Shown piece after piece: positions 1 through 8,309 of a stretch of DNA of 64,000 nt (the stretch's first letter is position 1; every line of letters starts with the position of its first letter). Position numbers and translations under genes: made by a program. Under the pieces are notes generated by a model, which was not told the DNA's origin, ran no database searches, and saw only the letters and a list, made by a program, of their open reading frames with translations. The stretch comes from Embleya sp040605455 (GTDB taxonomy: Bacteria; Actinomycetota; Actinomycetes; Streptomycetales; Streptomycetaceae), in contig NZ_JBEXCV010000004.1 in the NCBI RefSeq assembly GCF_040605455.1, positions 67,923-131,922 of the forward strand. The letters are read 5' to 3'.

Positions 1-220
1 CGAGCACGCGCGCCATGTCGCCGCCCCACGTGGTGCGCCACGCGAGCCAGAAGCCGAAGGTCAGCAGCACCGCGCACACGGTGAGCGGGATCGCCGACAG
101 GCCGTGCGCACGCAGCTCGCGCACTGGGACCACGGTGAGCCTGCTCCACTCGCCGCGCACCGCTCCGCCCGTGCGGACGAGCGGGCCGGGGCGCGCGGAG
201 CTGCGGGTGAGCGTGGACAT
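1..220 (-). CDS. N-terminus of an integral membrane protein (runs off the window)
   Basis: An ATG at 218-220 opens a frame that stays open to the window edge (73 codons seen). The product starts with a basic cytoplasmic head rich in Arg and Ser, then a hydrophobic segment at about residues 45-60 (SAIPLTVCAVLLTFGFWLAW), then a short polar stretch with WGGD. This is the shape of the first membrane helix of a polytopic protein, such as the membrane proteins of unknown function or glycosyltransferase-like proteins common in Streptomyces. The family cannot be fixed from this fragment. It lies 180 bp downstream of rsmB on the same strand, separated from it by a hairpin, so it is probably a separate transcription unit. 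Confidence 0.6.
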   Translation of the reverse strand, partial: MSTLTRSSARPGPLVRTGGAVRGEWSRLTVVPVRELRAHGLSAIPLTVCAVLLTFGFWLAWRTTWGGDMARVL

Positions 221-357
221 GAGTACAGCGGCTCCTGCGGTGGTCGGCCGGCGATCGCCCTCGGATTCCTGGGACCCGAGGGGCGACCGGTGCGGCCGAG
301 CCCGAAGTGACGACCACCCTTGCCGTTATGCCCCACTTGGCGAGGATTCAGCCGTAA

Positions 358-380
358 ATCACCCCATTCGCGCGGGTGAT
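358..380 (-). terminator. Hairpin downstream of rsmB
   Basis: A perfect 7-bp inverted repeat (ATCACCC at 358-364, GGGTGAT at 374-380, 9-nt loop) begins about 20 bp past the rsmB stop codon. There is no U-tract, which is usual for high-GC actinobacterial terminators. A further copy of GGGTGATC overlaps the rsmB stop region, so alternative pairings are possible. Confidence 0.4.
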
Positions 381-400
381 CGCGTTGCGCGTGCGGGTGA

Positions 401-1795
401 TCAGCCCGTGCGACGAAGCAGCGCGAGGTACATCGCGTCGGTGCCGTGCAGGTGCGGCCACAACTGCACGTCCGGACCGGTGCCCAGGTGCGGCACGCCC
501 GGGAACAGCGGTCGGGCGTCGATCAACTCGACCTCGCCCGCGCGCAGGATGTCGTCCACCACCACACGCGTCTCGGCCGGATGCGGCGAGCAGGTGACGT
601 ACGCGATCACTCCGCCGGTCCGAGCAGCGGCCACCGCGCTGCGCAGCAACGCACGTTGCAGCTCGCCCAGTTCCGGGATGTCCTCGGGCTTGCGGCGCCA
701 GCGCGACTCGGGTCGGCGGCGCAGCGCGCCCAGCCCGCTGCAGGGCACGTCGGCGATCACCCGGTCGAAACTGCCGGGCTGCCACGCGGGTCGGGTGCCG
801 TCGGCGGTGATCACCTGATGGTGGGTCAGGTGGCCGATCGCGTTGCGGACCAGGCGGGCACGGTGGTGCCGGCGCTCGACCGCGAGCAGCGACACGTCAC
901 GCCCGGTGGCGATCGCGGCGAGCAGGCCGGCCTTGCCGCCGGGGCCCGCGCACAGGTCCAGCCAGCGGCTCTCGGCGCCCTCGACCTCGGCATTGGCCAG
1001 CGCGGCGGCAACCAGCTGGCTGCCCTCGTCCTGGACCGCGGCTCGGCCGTCACGGATCGCCTTGATCCCGGCCGGGTCGCCCTCGGGGAGAGTGGCCGCG
1101 TACGGCGACCAGCGGCCGGGCGTGGCGCCGGCCTCGTACAGTTCGGCGAGTTCGACCCGACCCGGGCGGGCGACCAGGGAGATCACCGGGGCGATGTTGT
1201 CGGCGGCCAGCAGCGCCTCCATCGCGGCGCGGTCGTGCGGGTTGCCGCGCGCGCCCAGGGCGTCCCACAGGGCCTGCACGATCCATCGCGGGTGCGAGTG
1301 CAGGACCGCGAGGTGGCCCTCGGGGTCCTCGTCGTAGGGCGGCGCGATCTGCCGCAGCCAGGTGTCCAGGTCCTGCTTGGAGACCCGGCGCAGGATCGCG
1401 TTGACGAACTTGGCGCGGCCGTCGCCGAGCACCGCGCGGGCCAGTTCCACGGTGGCCGAGACGGCGGCGTGTACCGGTGTGCGCATGCTCAGCAGCTGGT
1501 GCACGCCGAGCGCGAGCACGTCCAGGACCGGCGGGTCGATCTCCTTGATCGGCCGGTCGGTGCAGGCCGCCACGATCCGGTCGTAGGTGCCCTGGCGGCG
1601 CAGCGTGCCGTGCACCAGTTCGGTCGCGAACGCGGCGTCGCGCGGGATGATCCGGCGTTCGCGCAGCAGCGCGGGCAGCACCAGGTTGGCGTACGCGTCG
1701 CGTTCGCCGACCGCGTGCAGGACGTCGTAGGCGGCCAGGCGCGCGGCGTCGGGACGCGGGCGGCGGTAGGGGCGTGCGGCGGGGGCGTTGGTCAC
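401..1795 (-). CDS. rsmB: 16S rRNA (cytosine-967-C5)-methyltransferase RsmB
   Basis: Methylates C5 of C967 in 16S rRNA using S-adenosylmethionine. The 464-aa product has the family order: an N-terminal NusB-like RNA-binding domain (about residues 15-150), then a Rossmann-fold methyltransferase. The SAM-binding motif DLCAGPGGKAG lies near residue 280. The two cysteines of this family are in DVPCSGLGALRRRPESRW near 350 (motif IV) and VTCSPHPAE near 400 (motif VI, the nucleophile). The start is GTG (MTNAPAARP), 5 bp after the fmt stop codon, so fmt and rsmB are very probably co-transcribed. The priA-fmt-rsmB neighbourhood is the usual one in Streptomyces. The length fits the family. Confidence 0.95.
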   Translation of the reverse strand: MTNAPAARPYRRPRPDAARLAAYDVLHAVGERDAYANLVLPALLRERRIIPRDAAFATELVHGTLRRQGTYDRIVAACTDRPIKEIDPPVLDVLALGVHQLLSMRTPVHAAVSATVELARAVLGDGRAKFVNAILRRVSKQDLDTWLRQIAPPYDEDPEGHLAVLHSHPRWIVQALWDALGARGNPHDRAAMEALLAADNIAPVISLVARPGRVELAELYEAGATPGRWSPYAATLPEGDPAGIKAIRDGRAAVQDEGSQLVAAALANAEVEGAESRWLDLCAGPGGKAGLLAAIATGRDVSLLAVERRHHRARLVRNAIGHLTHHQVITADGTRPAWQPGSFDRVIADVPCSGLGALRRRPESRWRRKPEDIPELGELQRALLRSAVAAARTGGVIAYVTCSPHPAETRVVVDDILRAGEVELIDARPLFPGVPHLGTGPDVQLWPHLHGTDAMYLALLRRTG

Positions 1796-1800
1796 GGTGC

Positions 1801-2733
1801 TCAGTTCGTGCCGAGGGTTTCACCGGGCTCGGGGTGTGCGCCCCGGGCCCAGTCGGTGGCGGCCATCATGCGTTTGCCCTGGGGTTGGACCTGGGTGAGT
1901 TCGATCGCGTGGCTGCCGGTACCCACTCGGACCACCTTTTTCTCCACCGCGATCTCGCCGGCGGCCAGCGCGTTGTCGCCGCCACGCAGCCGGACCGGGG
2001 CGAGCTTGAGACGCTCGCCGCGGAAGGTGGTCCACGCGCCGGGGGCGGGCGTACAGCCGCGCACCACCCGGTCCACCCGCAGGGCGGGCGCGGTGAAGTC
2101 GACGCGGGCATCCTCGACGGTCAGCTTGGGTGCGAGGGTGATTCCGTGCGGCGGCTGGGGACGGGCCTCCAGGCTGCCGTCGGCGATCCCGTCCATGGTC
2201 GCCACCAGCAGGCGCGCGCCGGACCGGGACAACCGCTCCAGCAGGTCGCCGCTGGTGTCGGTGGAGCGGATCTCGTCGGTGACCGTCCCGTAGACCGGAC
2301 CCGAGTCCAGGCCCTGCTCGATCAGGAAGGTGCACGCGCCGGTGATGTCGTCGCCGGCCAGCACGGCGTGCTGCACGGGCGCCGCGCCGCGCCACGCGGG
2401 CAGCAGCGAGAAGTGCAGGTTGACCCAGCCCTGCGCGGGGATCTCCAGCGCGGCCTTGGGCAGCAGCGCGCCGTAGGCGACCACGGGGCAGCAGTCGGGG
2501 GCGATCTCGGCGAGCCGGGCCAAGAACTGCGGGTCGCGCGGCTTGGCCGGGCGCAGGATCTCGATTCCGGCCCGGGCGGCGCGTTCGGCCACCGGGCTCG
2601 CGACGAGCTTGCGACCGCGTCCGGCGGGCGCGTCCGGCCGGGTGACGACGGCGACCACCTCGTGCCGGGACTCCAGCAGGGCTTCGAGTGCGGGTACGGC
2701 GACCTCGGGGGTGCCGGCGAAGACTAGACGCAT
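1801..2733 (-). CDS. fmt: Methionyl-tRNA formyltransferase
   Basis: Transfers a formyl group from 10-formyltetrahydrofolate to initiator Met-tRNA, the step undone after translation by the peptide deformylase encoded just upstream. The 310-aa product begins MRLVFAGTPEVAVPALEALL, typical for Fmt. It carries the catalytic signature HFSLLPAWRGAAPVQ (about residues 108-122) followed by GLDSGPV with the essential Asp. The C-terminal OB-like tRNA-binding domain covers about residues 205-300. Its ATG lies 6 bp after the def stop codon, giving a tight def-fmt-rsmB operon. Confidence 0.96.
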   Translation of the reverse strand: MRLVFAGTPEVAVPALEALLESRHEVVAVVTRPDAPAGRGRKLVASPVAERAARAGIEILRPAKPRDPQFLARLAEIAPDCCPVVAYGALLPKAALEIPAQGWVNLHFSLLPAWRGAAPVQHAVLAGDDITGACTFLIEQGLDSGPVYGTVTDEIRSTDTSGDLLERLSRSGARLLVATMDGIADGSLEARPQPPHGITLAPKLTVEDARVDFTAPALRVDRVVRGCTPAPGAWTTFRGERLKLAPVRLRGGDNALAAGEIAVEKKVVRVGTGSHAIELTQVQPQGKRMMAATDWARGAHPEPGETLGTN

Positions 2734-2739
2734 GAGGGT

Positions 2740-3285
2740 TTAGAGGGCCTTCCCGAAGGTGCCGTGGGGGGAGAACTTGACCTGCGGTGCGGCCTGGCCG
2801 GCCCACTCCGCCTCGCGCAGCGCGCGCAGTGCGGCCTTGCGCTGCTCGCGGTCGAGCCGGTCGATGAACAGGATGCCGTCGAGATGGTCGGTCTCGTGCT
2901 GGATGCAGCGCGAGAGCAGTTGGGTGCCCTCGATGGTGACGGGGTCGCCGTGCATGTTGAAGCCCTTGGCGACCACGCCGTACGCGCGCTTGGTGTCGTA
3001 GCGCAGGCCCGGCAGCGACAGGCAGCCCTCGGGACCGTCCTGTTCGTCCTCGGACAGGTCCAGGTCCGGATTGATCAGGTGTCCCACCTCGCCGTCCACC
3101 TGGTAGGTGAACACCCGCAGAGCAACCCCGATCTGCGGCGCGGCCAGACCGCTGCCGGGCGCGTCGCGCATCGTGTCGGTGAGGTCGGCGACCAGTCGCC
3201 GCAACTCCTTGTCGAACACGGTGACCGGGTCGGCCTTGCTCCGCAGGACGGGATCCCCGAACAGGCGGATCGGCTGGACTGGCAC
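2740..3285 (-). CDS. def: Peptide deformylase
   Basis: Metal-dependent hydrolase that removes the formyl group from nascent N-formylmethionine. All three family motifs are present: GSGLAAPQIG (motif I), EGCLSLPG (motif II, metal-binding Cys) and QHETDHLDG (motif III, HExxH metal ligands and catalytic Glu). I chose the GTG at 3283-3285 (protein MPVQPIRLFGDPVLR, 181 aa) because a GGGGGAG Shine-Dalgarno sits 7 nt upstream and the length matches actinobacterial deformylases. Longer in-frame extensions lack homology-like sequence. It is the first gene of the def-fmt-rsmB unit. Confidence 0.94.
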   Translation of the reverse strand: MPVQPIRLFGDPVLRSKADPVTVFDKELRRLVADLTDTMRDAPGSGLAAPQIGVALRVFTYQVDGEVGHLINPDLDLSEDEQDGPEGCLSLPGLRYDTKRAYGVVAKGFNMHGDPVTIEGTQLLSRCIQHETDHLDGILFIDRLDREQRKAALRALREAEWAGQAAPQVKFSPHGTFGKAL

Positions 3286-3474
3286 GGGTGTGCTCCCCCA
3301 TCGGTGGTCGGGCGTGGTGCCGAGTGTCGCCGGTGCGCGGCAGCGTACCGGCGCGGTGCTGCTGCGCGGTGGTGCCGGTCGAAACCGGAGAGCGGCAAGT
3401 CTACTGAGCGGCCGGGCCTCGATCCCCGCACGCACCGGGGGACGAGGCGAGGCCGGGTGGGGCGGGTCCTGCGC

Positions 3475-3529
3475 GGGTCCCTCGTGGGTCGCTCGTGGGT
3501 CCGGCTCGGGTGGGGCTCGGGTCGCGAGG
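3475..3529 (+). repeat. Five G-rich 11-bp tandem units in the def/sigma intergenic region
   Basis: Successive 11-bp units start with GGGT: gggtccctcgt, gggtcgctcgt, gggtccggctc, gggtggggctc, gggtcgcgagg. They sit in the 320-bp divergent spacer between def and the sigma-factor gene. The period is close to one DNA helical turn, so GGGT falls on one face of the helix. The spacer holds no gene that I can see. Confidence 0.55.
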
Positions 3530-3604
3530 GATTCGGGTTGCGAGGGGTTCGGGTGGGCTTCGGGGTGGGGCAACCTCGGCGCGCGAGGCGGACACTCTCG
3601 GGAT

Positions 3605-4213
3605 GTGACGACGGATCAGGAGCAGGAGGACGGGGATCACGTGTTGTGGTCCCGGGTCCGCACGGGGGATCGCGATGCATTCGCGGTGGTGTTCGACCGG
3701 CACGCGGGGGCGGTGTATGGGCATGTGCTGCGACGGATCGGGGACGGCGGCGAGGCCGAGGACCTGACGTCGGCGGTGTTCCTGACCGCGTGGCGGCGCC
3801 GCGCGGAGGTGACCTTCGACCGGGACAGCGCGTTGCCGTGGCTGCTGGGTACGGCCAATCGCACGCTCGCGAACCGGCGGCGCGCACTCAAGCGCTATCG
3901 GGCGCTGGCCGCGCGCGTACCGCTGCCGCGGGACATCCCCGACCACGCGGACGAGGTGGCCCGGCGGATCGACGAGGAACGCACGGCGGAGGCGTTGCGG
4001 CGCTCGGTGGCGCGGCTGCCCCGGCACGAGCGCGACGTCGTGGAGTTGTGCGTCTGGGGCGGTCTGGACCAGCAGGCGGCCGCGACCGCGCTCGGCGTCG
4101 CGCTGGGCACGGTCAAGGCGCGGATGCACCGGGCGCGGAAACGATTGGGCGGCCTGTTGGCCGAAGAGGGCGTGCACGCGGGCACGTACCGAGGCATCGA
4201 GGAGGCACGATGA
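3605..4213 (+). CDS. ECF-type RNA polymerase sigma factor
   Basis: Directs RNA polymerase to a specific promoter set. The 202-aa product (starting at the GTG that reads MTTDQEQEDGDHVLWSRV) has sigma region 2 at about residues 20-85 (DAFAVVFDRHAGAVYGHV, then EAEDLTSAVFLTAWRRR) and region 4 at about 135-190 (LPRHERDVVELCVWGGLDQQ, then ALGVALGTVKARMHRARKRL, a helix-turn-helix). Regions 1 and 3 are absent, as in ECF sigmas. The Shine-Dalgarno is weak, so the start is uncertain by a few codons. The stop codon overlaps the start of the next gene (ATGA), implying translational coupling with the membrane protein, a possible partner that controls its activity. The pair is inserted between def and priA. 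Confidence 0.85.
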   Translation: MTTDQEQEDGDHVLWSRVRTGDRDAFAVVFDRHAGAVYGHVLRRIGDGGEAEDLTSAVFLTAWRRRAEVTFDRDSALPWLLGTANRTLANRRRALKRYRALAARVPLPRDIPDHADEVARRIDEERTAEALRRSVARLPRHERDVVELCVWGGLDQQAAATALGVALGTVKARMHRARKRLGGLLAEEGVHAGTYRGIEEAR

Positions 4214-5388
4214 GCCCGTACAGCAAGGACCGACTGCCGGGGCACGAACAACGCAGGCGTGAACTGCTCGCGATCCTGGACACCCAGGGGCCGTCCCGGA
4301 GCCGGGCCCTGGCACCGGGGATCGCGGCGGGCGCGGTGCTCGCGGTGTGTGCGGCCGGGATCCTGGTCGCGCAGCCGTGGCGCGGCCCGCAGGATCTGGC
4401 GCCGGCCGGCCCGGTGGCCGGGCAGGACCCGACACAGGGGGTGCCCAGGGAGGCGGCCAAGCCGGGGGATCCGGTGCCGTGGGACGTGGCGACCCGGACG
4501 CTGGCCTCGTGTCTGGAGCGCGGCCGTCGGGCTGCCGTTCCGCCACCGCCACCGACCGGATTCGACACCGGACGGCCGACGATTTCGCCGCCGACAGCGG
4601 GTGCGCCCGAGACGAGTGGCCCGCCGAGCGCGGGCCACGGCCTGCCGCCCGGCACTTTGCCGTACAGCGTCGACGTCCGGATGCCCGAGAGCACGCCGGA
4701 AGACCCGTCGGGCGGGCACGGCCTGCCGCCGGGATCGACCCCGACTCCCCTGCATTGGCCCACGTTCGGGGTGACCGTCGGCACCGCGGGAGGCGCCGGC
4801 GGGTCGATCGAGCCGCCCGTGGCGACTCGGCGACCGTCCGGGACTGCTACCGCGCCCGATGGACGGGTGTGGAAGGTGGGCGAGCCGGACACGGCGTTCA
4901 AGCCGTACTTCACCGCGTGGGAGGAGGACGGGAGCGGCGTACTGCGCCCGTTCGTGCTGGGCAAGGCCGGCAAACCGGACCTGGTGGTGTGCCACGGTGA
5001 GCTGACCCCGCCGGAACTGCCTGCGCCGACCGCCGCCGGCGGCATCCTCGCGGGGGAGTTCGAGGTGCGCCAGGGCCGGACCTGGACGCCGCCTACGGCC
5101 GAACCGCTCCGGATCGGCCTGATGTCCTCCATGACGTGGTGGGGCCGCACGACCGGCGCGGTGGCGCGGGTCGTGGTCGAGTTGCCCGACGGGAGCACGG
5201 TCGGGGCGGTGGTACGCAACGGCGTGTGGCTCGCGGGTGTGCCGGGCAACGACGTCGTCCCGGCTCGGATTCGGGCCTATGACGCGGCCGGCACCCTGCT
5301 CTACGAACGCGGCGCCGACCACGAATCCCTGCGCTGCGCGAATGCTCCGATGACCAAGGCATGCGGGAGCCGAACCCACTGGGGCTGA
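4210..5388 (+). CDS. Single-pass membrane protein co-transcribed with the sigma factor
   Basis: A 392-aa protein with a basic cytoplasmic head (residues 1-33), one hydrophobic segment at about 35-57 (PGIAAGAVLAVCAAGILVAQ), a long Pro/Gly/Thr-rich extracytoplasmic linker (about 70-220, with GHGLPPG twice), and a C-terminal globular part at about 220-385 with two or three cysteines. A GAGGAGG ribosome site precedes the ATG, which overlaps the sigma-factor stop codon. Topology and coupling are those expected of an anti-sigma or signal-sensing partner, but I see no zinc-binding anti-sigma (ZAS) HxxxCxxC motif, so the role is inferred from context only. Confidence 0.75.
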   Translation: MSPYSKDRLPGHEQRRRELLAILDTQGPSRSRALAPGIAAGAVLAVCAAGILVAQPWRGPQDLAPAGPVAGQDPTQGVPREAAKPGDPVPWDVATRTLASCLERGRRAAVPPPPPTGFDTGRPTISPPTAGAPETSGPPSAGHGLPPGTLPYSVDVRMPESTPEDPSGGHGLPPGSTPTPLHWPTFGVTVGTAGGAGGSIEPPVATRRPSGTATAPDGRVWKVGEPDTAFKPYFTAWEEDGSGVLRPFVLGKAGKPDLVVCHGELTPPELPAPTAAGGILAGEFEVRQGRTWTPPTAEPLRIGLMSSMTWWGRTTGAVARVVVELPDGSTVGAVVRNGVWLAGVPGNDVVPARIRAYDAAGTLLYERGADHESLRCANAPMTKACGSRTHWG

Positions 5389-5491
5389 GCGCCGGCGGAT
5401 GAACGGCGATTCCGACGGGGCGCCGGTTCGGTGTCGTGGCACGGCGGCGCGGCGCCAGTTCCGGCGTCGTGGCACGGCGGCGGTGGCCCAC

Positions 5492-5543
5492 CCGTACGCG
5501 CGTGGGCTCCCAGCCGCGCGCGTACGGCGCCCGGCTGGGAGCC
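5492..5543. terminator. Interleaved inverted repeats between convergent genes (possible pseudoknot or terminator)
   Basis: Two perfect inverted repeats interlock. Arm A CCGTACGCGCG (5492-5502) pairs with CGCGCGTACGG (5517-5527). Arm B GGCTCCCAGCCG (5505-5516) pairs with CGGCTGGGAGCC (5532-5543). The order A-B-A'-B' means the hairpins are either mutually exclusive or form an H-type pseudoknot. The element lies between the ends of the sigma-associated membrane protein gene and priA, so a bidirectional terminator is the simplest role. The rest of 5389-5714 has no gene; a direct repeat of about 17 bp (gtcgtggcacggcggcg) occurs near 5433 and 5466. Confidence 0.55.
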
Positions 5544-5714
5544 TCCGCCGCGACCAACCGGATGCGGCCCTCGATCCGCGCGCGTGCGGCGGGCGGATCG
5601 CATGGCCAGAGGCAGCCGCCTGCCGTGGGCATGGGCGGTCGCGCGCGTCACGACGGTCGCCCCCTGGGCCTGCGCGTGCGATGGGTCGCACTCCCGCGCC
5701 GGGTACCGCTGCGC

Positions 5715-7931
5715 TCAGCCGATGTCCGGCGGATCGATCCTGATCTGCACCGGATCTCCCGCGGCCCGGGCCAGGCGCAGGGTCTGGGCCGCCTTGAGGG
5801 CGTGTGCCAACTCCGCGCCGCGGCCCGGTTCGATGCGCAGCAGGACGCGTTCGTGGCGGGTGGGCGGGGCGGTCTGCCGAGCCGGTTCGCGAGTCGGCGG
5901 TGGGGGGTTGCCGAACAGGGCTCGGGTGAGTTCGGCGCGGGAGTCGACCGCCTTGGGGTCGGGTTTGACCGGCACGGGTGGCGGGGTGCGCGGAGCGGTC
6001 GGCGCGACCGGGACCGGGCCCAGCACGTCCGCCCCGTCGGGCAGCCGAAGCACCGCCAGGAAGTCGGCGATCCCGGCCGGCGGGCCGGTCACCGACGCCA
6101 TCCGCGACACCGGTGGCAGGTTCAATTCGGCCCGCTCGACCAATTCGGTCAGCGCGTACCCCTGCGGGTCCCATCGCACCAGCGCCTGCACCGGGCGCAG
6201 CGTGGACTCGGCGACCACCACCAACGTGCCGCCCTCCCCCGCGGGCCGGACCAGGCTCGCCGCGTCCAGCCAGCGGCGCAGCGCCTGCTCGCCGGCGCGC
6301 AGGTCGGGTCGGGTCAGCAGGGCCCAGCCGTCCAGGAGCAGAGCCGCCGCGTAGCCGCCGGGCGCGACCGGTTCGGCGCCGGGCGTGGCAATGATCAGCG
6401 CGGGCAGGTCCGGCACGGTGGTCAGGATCGCGTCCCGCCCGGAGGTGCGCACCGGCATGGTCGGAAACGCCCGGCCGAGTTCCTCGGCGGTCCGGCGCGC
6501 ACCGATCACACCGGCTCGGATGCGATCTCCGCCGCACACCCGGCAGTGCCAGTTCGGCGCCGGCCGGGTGCACCAGCCGCAGGTCAACACGCCGTTCCCG
6601 GAGGGCAGTTCGAGCGGCCCCGAGCAGTGTGCGCAGCGCGCGGGTTCGCGGCAGCGCAGGCACGAGGTGCGGACCAGGTAGCCCCGGCGCGGGACTTGGA
6701 CCAGCACCGGCCCGGTCTGCAACGCCTTGCGGGCGATGTCCCACGCCAGACTGGGCAGCCGTGCGGCTCGCGCGGCCTCGTCCCGGGCCAGGTCCAGATC
6801 GCTGCCGGTGGTGCGCACCAGCGGGGCCGCGGCGCGCACCGCTGCGCGGTCGGCGTCCAGCGGCCGGGCCCACCCGGAGCGGACCAGTTGTGCGGCCTCG
6901 ACCGTGGTGGCGTGCCCGCCGACGGTGAACGCGGCGTGTTCGCGCGTGGCCCGCATCGCCAGCACCTCGCGCACGTGCGGGTAGGGCGCGTTGGGGTCGG
7001 CGTGCGAGTCGTCGCCGTCGTTCCAGAGCAGGGCCAAACCCAGTTCCACCACGGGTGCGAACATCGCCGCACGGGTGCCGACCACCGCGCGCACGCTCCC
7101 GCGATTGATCGCCAGCCAGCGCCGGTAGCGCTCCTCCGGGCCCAGGCCCGAGGTCAGCGCGACGTGTCGGCCTCGGCCGAGCAGGGCGGTCAGCGCCGCG
7201 TCCACGCGCTCCACCGACTTGGCGTCCGGGACCACCGCGAGTGCGCCGCGGCCGCCCGCCAGGGTCGCGGCCATCGCCCGGGCAATCTCCTCCGGCCAGT
7301 GCGGCCCGGGCAGCGCGGTCCACACGGTGCGCGGCGATTCGCCGGCGGCGAGCTCGGCCAGGTGCGCGGCGCCCGCGGGGTAGCGCGTCCACGGCCCGGG
7401 GGCCGGCGCCGCGGGCCGGACCAGAGGCTCGCCCGACGGCTCCGCCTCGGCGCGCGCGTGCCGGGCGGGCAGGGCGATCTGGACCACGTCGGCGAGGGTG
7501 CCCGCATACCGGTCGGCGACCGCGCGGGCCAATTCGATCATCGGCGGCGCGAGCACGATCTCGGGCGAGGTGACGCTCGCCAGCGGCGCCAGCGGGCCGC
7601 CGTACGTACTGCGCTCGACCCGCTCGACGATCACGCCGTCGATCAGCCCACCGCCCTGCCGCCGACCGTCCACGACCTTGGCCCCGAACCGCACCCGCAC
7701 CCGCACCCCGGGTTGCGCCTGCTCGGCCAGCTTGGCCGGCACCGAATAGTCGAACAGCCGATCCAGGTGCACGAGCCCCTTGTCCACCACGACCCGCGCC
7801 ACCGGCAGCCGCTCGGCCTGCGCCTTGGGCTTGGGCTTGCGCGCCCGCGCGGCCCGCACCGCCCGCCGCGCGTCCTCGACCCCGAGCGTGAGCTGCCCGT
7901 CCTCCTCGTCGCCCACACCCGGATCGTTCAT
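5715..7931 (-). CDS. priA: Primosomal protein N' (PriA), actinobacterial type
   Basis: Replication-restart protein that recognises stalled forks. The product (738 aa from ATG MNDPGVGDEEDG; an ATG 15 nt upstream is possible) has the N-terminal DNA-binding domain (LPVARVVVDKGLVHLDRLFDYS, about residues 45-140), a helicase-like core, and a cysteine-rich zinc region with CLRC, CAHC, CGWC and CRVC pairs (about 445-490). I find no intact Walker A (GxxxxGK[ST]); GLGPEERYRRW stands where helicase residues would follow. This agrees with the known loss of detectable helicase motifs in actinobacterial PriA. It is the first gene of the housekeeping block that continues to def-fmt-rsmB in typical genomes, although here a sigma-factor pair intervenes. 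Confidence 0.88.
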   Translation of the reverse strand: MNDPGVGDEEDGQLTLGVEDARRAVRAARARKPKPKAQAERLPVARVVVDKGLVHLDRLFDYSVPAKLAEQAQPGVRVRVRFGAKVVDGRRQGGGLIDGVIVERVERSTYGGPLAPLASVTSPEIVLAPPMIELARAVADRYAGTLADVVQIALPARHARAEAEPSGEPLVRPAAPAPGPWTRYPAGAAHLAELAAGESPRTVWTALPGPHWPEEIARAMAATLAGGRGALAVVPDAKSVERVDAALTALLGRGRHVALTSGLGPEERYRRWLAINRGSVRAVVGTRAAMFAPVVELGLALLWNDGDDSHADPNAPYPHVREVLAMRATREHAAFTVGGHATTVEAAQLVRSGWARPLDADRAAVRAAAPLVRTTGSDLDLARDEAARAARLPSLAWDIARKALQTGPVLVQVPRRGYLVRTSCLRCREPARCAHCSGPLELPSGNGVLTCGWCTRPAPNWHCRVCGGDRIRAGVIGARRTAEELGRAFPTMPVRTSGRDAILTTVPDLPALIIATPGAEPVAPGGYAAALLLDGWALLTRPDLRAGEQALRRWLDAASLVRPAGEGGTLVVVAESTLRPVQALVRWDPQGYALTELVERAELNLPPVSRMASVTGPPAGIADFLAVLRLPDGADVLGPVPVAPTAPRTPPPVPVKPDPKAVDSRAELTRALFGNPPPPTREPARQTAPPTRHERVLLRIEPGRGAELAHALKAAQTLRLARAAGDPVQIRIDPPDIG

Positions 7932-8039
7932 CGCCACAGCAGGCATCCTGACAGACGGGTGCGACGAATCCGCGCAGGTACCGCGGCACCCGGCGGCGCG
8001 GATCTTCCAGCATCGTCGGGCGACTCGCGAACCTTTCAC

Positions 8040-8056
8040 ATACCAATGGGTATACT
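8040..8056 (+). promoter_or_regulatory. Operator-like palindrome and -10 element of mazEF
   Basis: The palindrome ATACC-aatg-GGTAT (8040-8053) overlaps a -10-like TATACT (8051-8056) that ends 7 nt before the mazE ATG. This spacing predicts a leaderless mRNA. MazE-type antitoxins usually autoregulate by binding a palindrome over their own promoter. No convincing -35 hexamer is visible. Confidence 0.5.
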
Positions 8057-8063
8057 TCACAGT

Positions 8064-8309
8064 ATGACTGCAACCACCATAAAGGTTGAGATGAGCGTCC
8101 GAGACGATCTCGCTCGAGTAGCAGCGGAAGATCTCGGCGGCGTCACCTTGAACGCCGCGCTCACCCATCTGCTCACCGAGCACCGCAAGGCGGCGGTGCT
8201 CGCTGCCTACACGCGGCTGGAGGCCAACGCCTCCGCATGGACGAACTACGAGAGCGAACTCGACGAGTGGGACGGCCTGGCCGGCGACGGTCTGGGCGGT
8301 GGGCAGTGA
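8064..8309 (+). CDS. Antitoxin of a MazEF-type toxin-antitoxin pair
   Basis: An 81-aa acidic protein whose N-terminus (MTATTIKVEMSVRDDLARVA) resembles ribbon-helix-helix or MazE-like DNA-binding antitoxins: a beta strand followed by two helices. The acidic C-terminal tail (NYESELDEWDGLAGDGLGGG) is the part expected to wrap and block the toxin. Its TGA overlaps the GTG start of the toxin gene, the coupled arrangement typical of type II systems. No Shine-Dalgarno is seen, which agrees with leaderless translation. The exact antitoxin family is uncertain; the call rests on size, order and the MazF-like partner. Confidence 0.8.
   Translation: MTATTIKVEMSVRDDLARVAAEDLGGVTLNAALTHLLTEHRKAAVLAAYTRLEANASAWTNYESELDEWDGLAGDGLGGGQ

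Noticed and set aside
5715..7931. PriA as an active helicase
   Set aside because: No Walker A motif is visible, in keeping with actinobacterial PriA; I call it a restart protein without claiming helicase activity.
3895..8073. A 1392-codon minus-strand frame spanning the sigma pair and priA
   Set aside because: It crosses well-supported genes on both strands in the wrong frame and has the Arg/Ala/Gly-rich composition of a shadow.
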